Positions 35,953 to 46,849 of a DNA stretch of 64,000 bases are shown piece by piece (position 1 is the first letter of the stretch; every line of letters begins with the position of its first letter). The notes under the pieces were generated by a model that worked only from the letters and a program-made list of their open reading frames with translations, made no database searches and had not been told where the DNA came from. This DNA is from Amphibalanus amphitrite. Its lineage: Eukaryota; Arthropoda; Thecostraca; Balanomorpha; Balanidae. The translations under genes and the position numbers were made by a program. The stretch is from contig NW_024881502.1 in the NCBI RefSeq assembly GCF_019059575.1, forward strand, positions 620,001-684,000, written 5' to 3'.

Positions 35953-38900
35953 CTAAGGCCGCAGACTGCCCAGAGCGTTCTCCAGCGTCTTTCTGGCGCG
36001 GCAGACGCGCTCCTCCTGCTGCCGTACGTCCTCTTCGGTGATACAGATACTCTGGGGAGGACGGGAGGACGGGGGTGTCAGAGCAGACCGGTGATACAGA
36101 TACCCTGGGGAGGACGGGAGTGTCAGAGCAGACCGGTGATACAGATACTCTGGGGAGGACGGAGGAGGGTCAGAGCAGACCGATGATACAGATACTCTGG
36201 GGAGGACGGGGGTGTCAGAGCAGACCGGTGGTACAGATACCCTGGAGAGTGGAGAGGACGGGGGGTGTCAGAGCAGTCCGGTGATACAGATACCCTGGGG
36301 AGGACGGCCGACGGGGGAGGGTCAGAGCAGACCGAGGATACAGATACTCTGGGGAGGACGGATGTGTCAGAGCATACCAGTGATACAGATACCCTGGGGA
36401 GGACGGGAGGACAGGAGTATCAGAGCAGACCGGTGATACAGATACCCTGGGGAGGTCGGGGGATGGTCAGAGTATACCGGCCCGGCGGCGTGACCGTACA
36501 GGGACCCGTGACCCACCGGTACCCACAAAACACTGCCGGGGCTGACCCGCCTTCAGGACCAGGGCATCTGCGGCAGGGGCCCCGCTAGAGACCAGCCCCG
36601 GGCCCAGAGCTCCGGCTGACCCCATCAACACTACCTACAGATGCACCTCCCTGTCAGACCTGGCAGAGGAGCCCAGCAGGTGCCCGGGCCCCGGCTGGCC
36701 CAGCAGCTGACCGTACCTGCACCAGCGGCTGCTGCGGGTTCATGAAGACGCCCGGGTTTTTCTCCAGCATCTGCCGGCCGGCCGCCTGGCCCGTGATGGG
36801 CGTGTTGCCAGAGTGCAGCGCGGTGGCCAGCGACTGCAGCGCCACCTGGGAAAACCAGAGGCGACGTCAGCGCCACCCGACAGACGACCCAGAACTGCGC
36901 GGTGTTGACACCGGTCGCTCGTATCGCTGAGATACGAACTGAGAAGGACAAAATAGGTACACAAATGTTCGTACGTAAAAATACCTAAGCAATTCAGCAT
37001 GACGACCAACAGTTCCTCCGAGCCAAGCGTGACCTGACCTAGCCTGACCCAACCAAACCAAACCTAACCCAACGTGGTACTCTGGACGTACATCTGGTGT
37101 CCCTACGTACTTATACCCAAGGCGATGATTTGTGATGCGTACTTTTGTCCTACATATATCTGCTGACGTACATTTGCTATATGAGCATTTGCGATGCGTA
37201 CTTTTGTCTTCAAATCTTTTGTCGGTAACCGACACCGACGATCCAAACTCTGTTCAGTCCGGCACCTAAGCCGCAGGCAGCTGATGTGAGGCACCGCGGA
37301 CCAGCACCACCGGCCCCGGGCCGAGCTGGCCGCCTCCGCCGGTCCCCGTTCACCCCGCCAACTGCCGTCGGCACAGAGGGGCGGCACTCACAGCGTCGTC
37401 GGTGCTGGGTCCGACGTGGCGCAGGGCGCGTGGCAGCTGCACACCGATCAGCTGCTGCTCCGAGATGTCGCACGCGCGCAGACCCTGCAGACTCTTCTCC
37501 CAAAACAGCTGCCGGCCGCAGCGGGGTAAGGGAGGGGTCAGACACCACAGCAGACACGGGTATCACACAGCAGACACGGGTCACACACAGCAGACACGGA
37601 CCACACAGCAGACACGGGCCACAGCGGACACGGGTCACAGCGGACACGGGTCACAGCCACAGCAGACACGGGTCACACACAGCAGACACGGGTCACACAC
37701 AGCAGACACGGGTCACAGCAGACGCGGGTCACAGCCACAGACACGGGTCACACAAAGCAGACACGGGTCACACACAGCAGACACGGGTCACAGCAGACAC
37801 GGGTCACACACAGCAGACACGGGTCACAGCACACACGGGTCATGCACCCCAGACACGGGTCACAGCAGACACGGGTCATACACAGCAGACACGGGTCATA
37901 CACAGCAGACACGGGTCACACAGAGTAGACACGGGTCACACACAGCAGACACGGGTCACACACAGCAGACACGGGTCACACACTACTGGCACGAGTCTCA
38001 CACACAGCAGACAGCCGCCCGACACTGACCTGTTTGGGTTTCTCCTGCTGGCCGGGCTTGTGGTCGGTCTTGACCTTTCCGTCGGGGAAGTTTTTCACCA
38101 GTGTGATGGGCTGTTTGAATATGGAGGCCGTCTGGCGGATGGGCGGCACCAGCAGCGCGTCGCTGCGGATCCCACGGCTGGCCGCAGTCAGCACCGGACA
38201 CCGTCAGTGGGGAGCCAGGGAGCGAGGGAAAGGGGGGAAGGAGGAAAACAGAATGAAGATGGAGCCAGAGTGATAAAGGGTCTGTTCCTTTGGCTCCTCA
38301 GAAAAAAGATGAGAGGAGCTTTGAGGAGGTTGGAGGAGGCCGTATTTCGTCCCGATTTTGGTGACCACTGGAACGCAGTTCGGAGGAGGTATCAGCTGTT
38401 TGTGGAAAGAAAATGTTTGCAATCCTGGCGCATTTCACTCAAGCTCATGTCTGACATAATAGACCAAAAATAAAATATGTAATAAAATTCGTTCAAATAT
38501 CGGCTAAGTTGCCTAATTTCATCTGATAATTACGCTTACCGATAACTAGGCAGCACGGTGTACCTGTTTTGTATTTGCCGCGCCATTTGTGTCGTCCATA
38601 GCCTCCTCCGAAAAACCACCTTTCATTTTGGAGCAGGTTAGAGGAGGTTTGAGGCGAGTTTCAGAGGAGCTTTGAGGAGGTTAGAGGAGCCAATGGAACA
38701 GGCCCACAGACTACAAAGGCGCAGGCACACAAGTCGAACAGACAATGCGATATCGTTCATGGGGTCGTGGAAAAGGAATCCAGGCCGTGTAAGGCTTACG
38801 CAAAACTGCTTTTGTATTTCATGAATTACTTTTGGGTTAGTTTCTCGAACTTTTTTTTTTAACAAAACAGGAACTGAAAAAACAGCCTGTGTGATATTTC

Positions 38901-41720
38901 ATGGTCCGTGGCAGTCGACAATGACTATAAGCACTATATAGTAGTCTGTTAACCCGCGCGGGCTGGGGGGATAAATTTTACCCACCCTCGCGAATTTTTG
39001 CAACAACTCAAAAACGGCGAGCGCCGCCAAACTTTCAGTACCTTTTCTTACATCAATTTGACAAGTTCCCAGAAAATTTGAACGAAATCCGTCGGAAATT
39101 TTTTGAGATATTGACGTTTTAGTGACGTCATGTTCGCCGTTTTCGCCTCTAAAACGGCAAAATTTCAAATGCCGCTAACATCTTCATTTTTAAAGGAATC
39201 AAGACGTAACAAAAAAGGTTATACGTAATTCTACTTTGTCTATCAAATGGATATCTCGGGTTTTTGAAAATTTTGGATTTTGGCCCAATTTTTTTTTAAA
39301 CTGACTTTTTAGGGAAAATAATTATAAAATCCAAAATTTTGCGTGTATCGAAAAAACCGGAATATATGTCAGAGATATGGTGTATGTGCACCTACATACC
39401 AATTTTTAGAAGAATCGGTTCAAAAATGTGGGAGTTATTAGAAATTTCATGACGTCACGACACACAAAAATTTTGAAAAATGATTTTTTTGGAAGTTCTA
39501 GATCTCGTACGGAAACAAAAATAGCACCATTCGATTCGCCGTGAAAAACTGCATCAGATCTAAGACACCTTTTTAGGCCTTAACAACCAAGTTCAAAATT
39601 TGACCTCACTTGACCTGACCTTGACCTGACCTCGACCTGAAATTCATCCAGATGTGGTCAATATCACCTATTGAGTGTGCCTATTGAATTCTATGAATAA
39701 AATGACCCATAAAACATGTGTCGCACATGCCCTTTTCTATATTTTGTTTTTGGTGACCTGACCTGACCTGACCTGACCTTGACCTTGACCTCCGAATGAT
39801 ATTTTATGCAGCGAATATTGTCTTGATAGCCTAAGAACACGTTTTGGGCAATCAGTCTCAGTCCATTCTTCGGCAACTACGGTGCAAGGCCGATACTGTA
39901 GAAACTTGCAATTTGTACCCTTGACCTGACCTTGACCTTGACCTCAAGGCTCAAACTTTAAATTAAGTACATGTTTTTAGTTGTTCGTGATGAGATCTTT
40001 CGATTGGCGTTTGAATTTTCCAAATCGGACCATTAGTTCGGGAGATAACAGGGGGGGGGGGGAGTAAAATTTACCCACCCCCAGCCCCGCGCGTTCGGCT
40101 GGAGACCCCAGCCCCGCGCGGGTTAAGTGATACACCAGCGTTGTCAGCGAACAGTTAGCAAATTAATGCTTCTAGATGCTTCAAATAGCCAATAAAATAA
40201 AATATCTACGCCATGAAGGCTGCACTCACCCGTAATCAACCTGAGCAGTCTTCTTCATCCTGAGGTCCTTCTTCGCACTGCTCATTTTGCCCGTTTGAAA
40301 ATCAAAGTAGGTGAGGTCGACTGCGTTCCCCAGCGCGCGGGCTAGCTCCGGCTTTGAGCGATACTTCTTCCCCGACGGACTGTCGAAAGGTGACGGCGAC
40401 AGCACGGTTACCAGGGCAACGCATCGACACCGGGAATACCTCTCACCAGCAAACCAGCCCGGTACCGCGGTACCTACACTTCATTTTAGACAATCAACTG
40501 CAATGTGCTATCAGCACATCTTCCCCAGCCAATAACAATATCCAGCAAACCAATGCTGCAGCATCTGCACTCTCAGACCTGATGCCAGCGCATCGGGCAT
40601 TGGCAGGTCGGTGCCTACCTGTAACTTCCTGTACACCCCTTCCTGGCAGACTATCTCGTGTCTGACAATATCTAGGATCTTATCCAAAGGCGACTGGACA
40701 CGTGGCACACTTAATATAAATGACTCACAAGCCAGAGGTAGAAGCCAGAGGTAGAAGTTTAAGCTTTGAAAATGTGAACAAAAGGATGACAACTCAGTAC
40801 ACATAACCTGTAACAGAATAGCTTTGTAACAGCTTTGAAATTTCACATTCTGGTTTTACAAAACTTTTTATTTATAAATTTAGGGCGAATGTTGGAATGG
40901 GTGAATTGAGAGAGCCGGAGCCCACGCTAAGCGGAGCTTGTTGCGTAAACCCTGATCCCTATCTGTCCGATCGCGCAATTCCAGGTGACGGGAGAATTTG
41001 GATGTCAAAGTTTAACGTGTCCTTCAAAGCCGGACAGGGCCTGTCCCACTCAACTGACTTCAAACTGGTTGCGACTGCTCCCATTAACCGCAGACCATCC
41101 CCGTCAGGAGTCTCAAATTTTGAGCGCCAGAGAGACTCCAAGCCGGGCTCTCAATACCGGGAGTTCAACGCTCTACCAACTAAGCTACGGGACAGGCGAA
41201 CTTATCTATTTTTTATTATAAATTTAGTCCGTACCTTTTGATTGGAGGGATTCACAAGGACAGAGCCCCCGCTAAGCAAGGCTTGTTGCGTTGACCCTGC
41301 TCTCTACCCTCCGATCGCGCAATTCCGGTTATATGGCAGAATTTAACGTGCGCACATAGCCGCGCACGGCCGGCCCCCTCACTGACTTCGTCTGGCTACG
41401 GCCTGCCACCAACCGCAACCATACCTGTCAGGCGGCCCATAAACGTCAAGCACCCATTGCGCTTCGAACCCGGACTGTTGTAACCGGGAACGCATGCTCT
41501 CACCACGCGGAGTCCAATACTCTACCGACTGAGCTTATATTTGTGTGTAAGCCTGAACTTTGGTGTGCACGTCTAGTCAACATTCAACACATACAACATG
41601 AACATACCTATAGTACAGCACATCAATTTTTCCTGCTGAGATGCCTGACTTGCGACATAGCTCCTCCCGTTTCCACCCATGTGGCAGGAAGGAGCACTCA
41701 TATCTCTTGCGTTCCGACAT
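35953..41720 (-). CDS. MBD2/3: MBD2/3 methyl-CpG-binding-domain protein (six exons)
   Basis: Coding exons on the minus strand: 41,720-41,608; 40,379-40,230; 38,177-38,030; 37,508-37,392; 36,845-36,717; 36,051-35,953. All introns are GT-AG and phases join cleanly to 251 residues plus TAG. Start MSERKRYEC parallels MBD3's MERKRWEC. The MBD (about residues 8-75) has HGWKREELCRKSGISAGKID, then SPSGKKYRSKPELAR and FDFQTGKMS. The MBD2/3-specific middle follows: IRQTASIFKQPIT, LFWEKSLQGLRACDI, SGNTPITGQ and EKNPGVFMNPQQPL. The end, ITEEDVRQQEERV, starts the coiled coil that in vertebrates pairs with p66/GATAD2 in the NuRD chromatin remodeller. The protein is nuclear. The tyrosine that contacts methyl-cytosine in MBD2 is leucine here. 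There is no acidic tail or Arg-Gly N-terminus. Exon bounds were read by eye; identity is very secure. Confidence 0.95.
36036..36480. repeat. About 46-bp minisatellite carrying copies of the exon 6 splice acceptor
   Basis: Nine units share, on the plus strand, GATACAGATACTCTGGGGAG and then GTCAGAGCAGACCGGT. The lowest-coordinate copy of GATACAGATACT is the real start of MBD2/3 exon 6 with its acceptor (CTCCCCAG on the minus strand). The array therefore consists of tandem copies of the intron-exon junction, spread into intron 5. Confidence 0.9.
37545..38010. repeat. 20-bp minisatellite in MBD2/3 intron 3, about 23 copies
   Basis: Unit ACACAGCAGACACGGGTCAC repeats at 20 bp, with shortened 14-16-bp variants. 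It fills almost all of the intron between exons 4 and 3, ending about 20 bp before the exon 3 donor. Confidence 0.92.
38278..38705. mobile_element. Possible Harbinger-type MITE in MBD2/3 intron 2
   Basis: Inverted ends GGGTCTGTTCCTTTGGCTCC and (reversed) GGGCCTGTTCCATTGGCTCC bound 428 bp, with inner GAGGAGCTTTGAGGAGGTT copies near both ends. The GGGYCTGTTCC start resembles PIF/Harbinger ends, but no clean 3-bp duplication was found, so the superfamily is tentative. Confidence 0.6.
38953..40122. mobile_element. TTAA-flanked element in MBD2/3 intron 2, TIR CCCGCGCGGG
   Basis: A 1,170-bp element with TTAA at 38,949-38,952 and 40,123-40,126 and ends CCCGCGCGGGCTGGGG and (reversed) CCCGCGCGGGGCTGGGG. 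Left module: CAACTCAAAAACGGCGAGCG then CCAAACTTTCAGTACC; right module (reversed): TTATCTCCCGAACTAATGGT then CCGATTTGGAAAATTC. The interior has long TGACCTGACC/TGACCTTGACC stretches at 39,605-39,640, 39,755-39,795 and 39,918-39,950. It sits between exons 3 and 2, clear of the splice sites. Confidence 0.87.
40877..41196 (-). mobile_element. tRNA-derived SINE (copy 1), MBD2/3 intron 1
   Basis: Read on the minus strand it starts with a tRNA-like head: box A TAGCTTAGTTGG (41,176-41,187) and a decayed box B GGCTTGGAGTC (41,133-41,143). The body shares GCTTGTTGCGT and CCGATCGCGCAATTCC with the neighbouring copy. It lies in the same orientation as the gene. Confidence 0.7.
41224..41540 (-). mobile_element. 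tRNA-derived SINE (copy 2), MBD2/3 intron 1
   Basis: Better preserved tRNA-like head: box A AGCTCAGTCGGTAG (41,522-41,535) and box B GGGTTCGAAGC (about 41,461-41,472). The body ends with the same GCTTGTTGCGT and CCGATCGCGCAATTCC segments as copy 1. A real tRNA is excluded because the head does not fold to a full cloverleaf with an acceptor stem and the homology runs on for another 240 bp. Confidence 0.75.
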
Positions 41721-41988
41721 GTCACGGGAACTTGGCAGTTGGCCTGGTGTAACTGGGTAGCTGCAAACAGTCATCGCACAACAGCAGTTAGAGACATGGA
41801 GTTAATGAATACCAGACTTACAAACCACTTGCGCTAGGATATCGTAAGCTAAGTGGGTAGGTAACCAACATACTTGCCAGCATACCATAACCATCCCTGC
41901 TCATGCTGCTACTTAGCACCCTATCTACTAGTCTGCCTCAAGGAAGATAAAACACTTTGAATTTTGAAAATAGTTGGATGTCATTACC

Positions 41989-42055
41989 TTAGCAGCTTGA
42001 TTGAGAAGGATCTGCACTTCCCCTTCATGCATGGTGTGCCAGTCAGTTTTTACAC
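41989..42055 (-). other. Candidate upstream exon of MBD2/3
   Basis: Acceptor CTCTTCAG and donor AAG|GTAATG bound 67 bp with one open frame, VKTDWHTMHEGEVQILLNQAAK. Splicing to an acceptor at 41,761-41,762 (TTGCAG|CTACCC) would place it in the 5' leader. A frame starting at the internal ATG (MHEGEVQ) would then end at a TGA just before the MBD2/3 start codon, so it could be an upstream ORF. It could also belong to another gene; the peptide is not recognised. Confidence 0.3.
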
Positions 42056-42605
42056 TGAAGAGTGAGTGAAGGGTGCAAAAGGTAGTTTTAGCCACTTAAG
42101 ATATAATTACTCTTTCATCTTGACATACCTCAACCTACTTCAGAAAAACATAATACAGGGCTCAGTGTCATATTACTTCAACTTGGAGTTGGTTGGTTAG
42201 TTTGAGTTAAGCAGTAAGCACACTGCACACATCCAGTGGACTAAGATGCTAACCAGAACTCTTACGCTGCTCCAAGCGGTCAGGCAGCGGTAATGCCACG
42301 TGCATTGCCCGGGTATCGAACCAGGATGAGGATGGCTGAATCTAAGAAAAGTAACTTACCCTTAGACCTGAATGCTCCCTGAAAAACTTGGAGTTGGGTA
42401 TGGATGGTTCCTACTTGCACTAGTAGCAGTATGAGTAGAGCCAGTACGTAGGTACCTACCTACCTATTACCCCTTGCTATTATAGCCTTGGTCTACGAAA
42501 CCAACCCAAGCAAGGCCATTTCAATTTAAGAACCCAAGTCCCTATATACCCACCAACCCCAACCAGGTGATGTACCTACTTCAGCCCTTTGCCTTCAGCC
42601 TTACT
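42056..42605. other. No feature recognised
   Basis: AT-rich sequence upstream of MBD2/3. No clear promoter motif. Confidence 0.35.
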
Positions 42606-45600
42606 AATTCAGTCCCACGCACAAGGGGGAAAAGCTCAAATTATTGAGCGCTCAAAATATTGAGCGTGTGACGTCAGAGGCTCCCATAGGCGTAATGCTG
42701 AGGGCTCAAAAAATTGAGCCGTTTCAGGGACACGTTTTGCAAAAGCAACTCGCAACACCTAGGGAGAAATGGCAACACCCTAGGAGAATCACTAATAATG
42801 CAAAACAGATTAGGCTTTCATATTTTTCACTGCTCAAGCTTCAATGATTGGGGGAACACCAATTTCTAGGTCGAAATCTTACGGCATACCAGGATGCCTT
42901 AAAAACAGGCCAATATTTATGTCGAAATAAAAGTTATTTTTTGTCCATTCACGTTTTTTACTAGGGTTCTGTTGGAAAGAGCATTTTTCATACTACCCAA
43001 AATGATTGCCACTCAATTTCACATCACCCATATCGGAGAATATTTTTCATTTGGCGGCGCCGTTTGTTTATTTCGTCGCGACGTCTGCGGTCGCGTGGTT
43101 GTCGTCGTCCTTGTGTTGAAGGTAAGTTTTTATCGTTTTAGTTATATTTAGATGTTAAAAGGTACACTGAAAAGTTTGAATATGCTGTGATTTTAAATTT
43201 GGAAACACGTAAACATCAATCAATTCACGTTTTCCTCGATTTGCGTGCAGATAAGTAACTGTCGACGAAAGTGGCGCCATCCGATATGATGTTTTGAGAG
43301 GGAAAGAGACACAACATATTTACGTGAAAATTTTTGTTTTTTAGTGGTCTAAGTGCTTCAAAGAGGCTGTGAATGTTTTCTTCACACAATTTTTCATTAG
43401 GTATGTTGAAGTAAAAGGTAGTTTCAGTCTTAACTTTCATATAATTGACATTAAAACATATGATAGTCCTCTGCTATCAGTGATTGAGTACCTTGATATT
43501 TGGCATTTCTTATTAATTTGAATGTATTCTCTATCCATATGTCCTGATAGTAAGTGACAATACTCTGCCAATATGTTTCCATAGTTTTCACATTCATTTT
43601 CCAGTCCTTTACATAACATCACAATTTATAATCAACAAAACTCAACTCCTTCGTTACTTCACAACACTGACAGCATGACAGACTGACAGTCAACTATTGT
43701 GTGTGTGAATGCTGAAACAGGATAGCCACTTTGCTGACTGGCTCATTTGAAATAAGATAAAAATGATTCTTTATATCATTTCCATCTGGAGGATCGGAGT
43801 CAACGGAAAAGGAAGGCCACTTTCAAGCCTCAAGGTCTAGCTGCCAGACGCCAGTTGGCAGTCACCACCAAATTTATAATAGATTAATTCATTATTACAC
43901 TTTGAGACCCTTAGGTCACTGGATCGGCATCACATTTTCAGTTTCAATATAGTAAAGGTTTTTATTTGTATGATGTGAAATATTTTCCTGAATCAGAATT
44001 TAATTATCCCTAGGTACCTGGTAGAGGTTTCGGATTTAATGCTCATTGTTGGTGTGCAGTCAGGATTTTTTGACAGGTCCAGATAGGGAATGCTGAGCAA
44101 TTTTATAGTAAAGTGGTCTCCTTATAATCACCACACATTTTATCAAAAGCATTTGTAGAATTCATTCAAGGAAGAATTTTATCAATGTTGCACCCATTTC
44201 TTAGACGACCTAGGCTGCATCTTTTTTTAGTTCCTGTTGTATGACATATTTTCCATTTTGTTCCACTGCATAAAGAAAAAAATCGTTTGAGATCACCAAA
44301 CAGCTTTTCTTTTTCTGGCAGGTCTGCACAACCAAGCGGTCGCTGGCGAGGACGTCGGCCTTCCCTGTGGGTAAGGTCATCTGTTCAGCCTTTGTGGAGA
44401 TCAGCAAGACGTCACCAAGATGAAGACTTCGCTGGAGCAGAAGCCGCTGACCCGTGTCCGATCGGGCAGGTCATGCTCGACGGCACGAGCCACAACTTGA
44501 ACGACTCGGTGACATCAACAACATGGTGGAGCAGGTGAATGAGTTTGGCGACGTGTTGTGCGACTGCAAGAAGGGTTGTCTGCGTGTTCTGGCCGGCGGA
44601 GCGGCGACGCTGCGCAGTCTGTGCTGGTGGTGAGCAGCTGGCCGTGGTGACCGCGCGCGCCCACATGCGCCGACAACCTGTGCGGCTTCGACGGCCCCGG
44701 GACAGCCCGATGCCGCCCACTATGCGACGCCGACCGCGCACTGTCCGCACGGCCACATGGAGGTGTGCCCACGCCTTTTGCCCGCACGCCGCTACCTCGC
44801 AGCTGGTCTGCAACTACGCCGTCGCCTCCTGTAGCCCGATAACAAAACGGCTGTCTGATAATGCCGCGTGTTCTTTGTGATGTTCCTACTGTGATGGTTG
44901 CTACTGCTGGTCTGAGACTCGATGTTTCCATTCGTCTTTTACATGTTAAGGATTTGATAATGATAAGCTTAGTCCGAGCTTAGGTCGTTTACATCATTTG
45001 TTATATGGCATATTTTGGATCAAAGCAGTACGACACTGCCTCCTGCTTTTGTGATGTATGATGGCAAGACGCAGGTTCCGGTCGCAGGTCACCCGGTTCC
45101 AATGTGGTCGGGCTGGCATGCGATAATGTGATGTTGTTTTGCTCGTCTCTGTGTTCCACACTTGATGATGTTTGTGAATCTAACCCACATTGTATAGTAT
45201 TTTTGTTTGTTTGCGGCCGATGGCCTTGTAAGTTGTAACCGTGGCAATACAGTTTTTCCTGTATAATTCTCCAATATTCAAGCGTGGGTGGATATCTTTC
45301 TGTAATCACGTATTCCCTTCTCCCAGTACAGTCAGAAAATATCAATACAGTATTCATACGGATTATTCAAGCCCTGTATAATTATTTGTGGTGTGCCGAA
45401 TCCGAAAGGCGACCGATAAAACTACTAGCGGAAAATGTGACATGATGCCATGGGTTTGTGAAACGTTTAGGTACCACGTAGCATTCAAGTTCCTGCATTT
45501 CTGTTTCAACTCAGTTTAACGTATTTCAACGAACATAACGTCAAAAATGGCAGCCAGTACCGGCTTCACCTGTCACGGAGAAGGCCCAATAAATTGAGTG

Positions 45601-45955
45601 TAGATGCTGGCCGGCACTCAATTTTTTGAGCGCCAGCTGACTGTCGTCTGTCGTGGCGCTCAATTTATTGAGTATCGCGGTCCCGAACGACAAGTGGCGC
45701 TCAAAAAGTTGAGCGTCTTTAGGGCATTTTCTTTCCAAAAACACCGATATAAATTATCACGGCGAGTGTTCGAGAAGAAACCTTGTTGCTCTCTCTTGCC
45801 ATTGATACCTTATTTGGATACGATATTTGCCGTAGTGTGACGCTAGAGGCATTGTAAAATACCATCGTTTCGCCTATTCCTTCATAATGGGGCCCGCTCA
45901 ATTTTTTGAGCGCTCAATAATTTGAGCTTTTCCCCCTTGTGCGTGGGACTGAATT
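42606..45955. mobile_element. 3.35-kb TIR element with GCTCAA-N4-TTGAGC palindromes
   Basis: The ends are inverted copies about 60 bp long with a single mismatch, starting AATTCAGTCCCACGCACAAG. If the ends are AATTCAG the duplication is ACT; if CAGTCCC, it is AATT. GCTCAA-N4-TTGAGC palindromes lie at 42,634, 42,650 and 42,704 on the left and near 45,616, 45,657, 45,699, 45,896 and 45,912 on the right, as expected of binding sites. The left side has a CpG-rich 5' leader ending at a donor (TTGAAG|GTAAGT at 43,121). The minus strand has four unrecognised frames (45,357-45,001; 44,407-44,210; 43,622-43,437; 43,440-43,225). A GC-rich block at 44,330-44,860 contrasts with AT-rich surroundings. The superfamily is not recognised. 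Confidence 0.82.
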
Positions 45956-46072
45956 ACTTGTCATGCAAGATAGCTGGACAAAATATAATATACAGACTGT
46001 ATTTCAATTTAGGGCCTTTTGATGCAAACGAACTATCCTTCCTATGGCTTTGTATCGTTCGCTTCAAAAGGT

Positions 46073-46512
46073 TCAAAAGAAATACCTACTGATTTTATGG
46101 CGCATCTGCGCCATATGCGGCGTTTGAGCATCTCTTAGGTAATGTGACAAATTCATATAAATGGTTTCTTTTCTTCGAAGTTTCACATAAATTTTCGACT
46201 TGAATCCTTTTATTATAACGTAAAATGCAAAAATCACATATATGCAAGAAAAAGTGAACTTTCTGATATTTTGATAAAAAATCACTAAAATTTTTATAAA
46301 TTACCACGTGATATTACAGTATGTCTAATAAGAGTATCTTGCAACCGTCTACATTTATTTGTTTACATATTTATGCAATTGAGCATCTTCAGGGAGCATT
46401 TTCGTACCTATAGTGATAGTACCAGTACCTATTGCCAGGGGGGGTTCATCCAAGATTACTTTACTACTCGCCATATACTACGGGTTCATCGCCATAGGGA
46501 CACACGTACAAG
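46073..46512. other. No gene recognised
   Basis: AT-rich sequence. AAGATTACTTTACTACTC at about 46,455-46,472 recurs at about 60,184-60,201, hinting at one more dispersed repeat. Confidence 0.35.
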
Positions 46513-46596
46513 GAAATTGCCAGGGACGTAGCCAAGGGGGGGGGCGGAGGGGGCGCCCGCCCCTCCCTTGGGGTTTTCAGGACTTCAGGAGGCCCC

Positions 46597-46697
46597 CCGA
46601 AAGGATTCAGGCCAACGTGGGCCGAAGGCCCACGTTGGCCTGAATCCTTTCGGCCTGAATCCAACGTGGGCCGAAGGCCCACGTTGGCCAAAATCAC
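46597..46697. repeat. Nested perfect palindromes
   Basis: AAAGGATTCAGGCCAACGTG and its complement meet around GGGCCGAAGGCCC, forming a stem of about 25 bp. CCAACGTGGGCCGAAGGCCC then repeats once more to the right. Confidence 0.88.
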
Positions 46698-46849
46698 GTC
46701 GGAGGCGAACGAAATTCACGCGGGAATCTAAAAAATGACGTCAGAACAATCAGGGCCCTCTGACCAGCCTGACAAGTGACAGCTAGGGCCCTTCTCATCT
46801 CCTGTGAATAACCACTAGTGTCTGTGTCTGACCGCTAGGGCCCCTCTGA

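Noticed and set aside
37286-38473. 395-residue frame on the plus strand
   Set aside because: Antisense to MBD2/3 exons 3 and 4 and running through the 20-bp intron satellite; the minus-strand exons fit a known family exactly.
41461-41540. A tRNA gene on the minus strand
   Set aside because: Boxes A and B are present, but the homology extends into a shared SINE body and no closed cloverleaf can be drawn.
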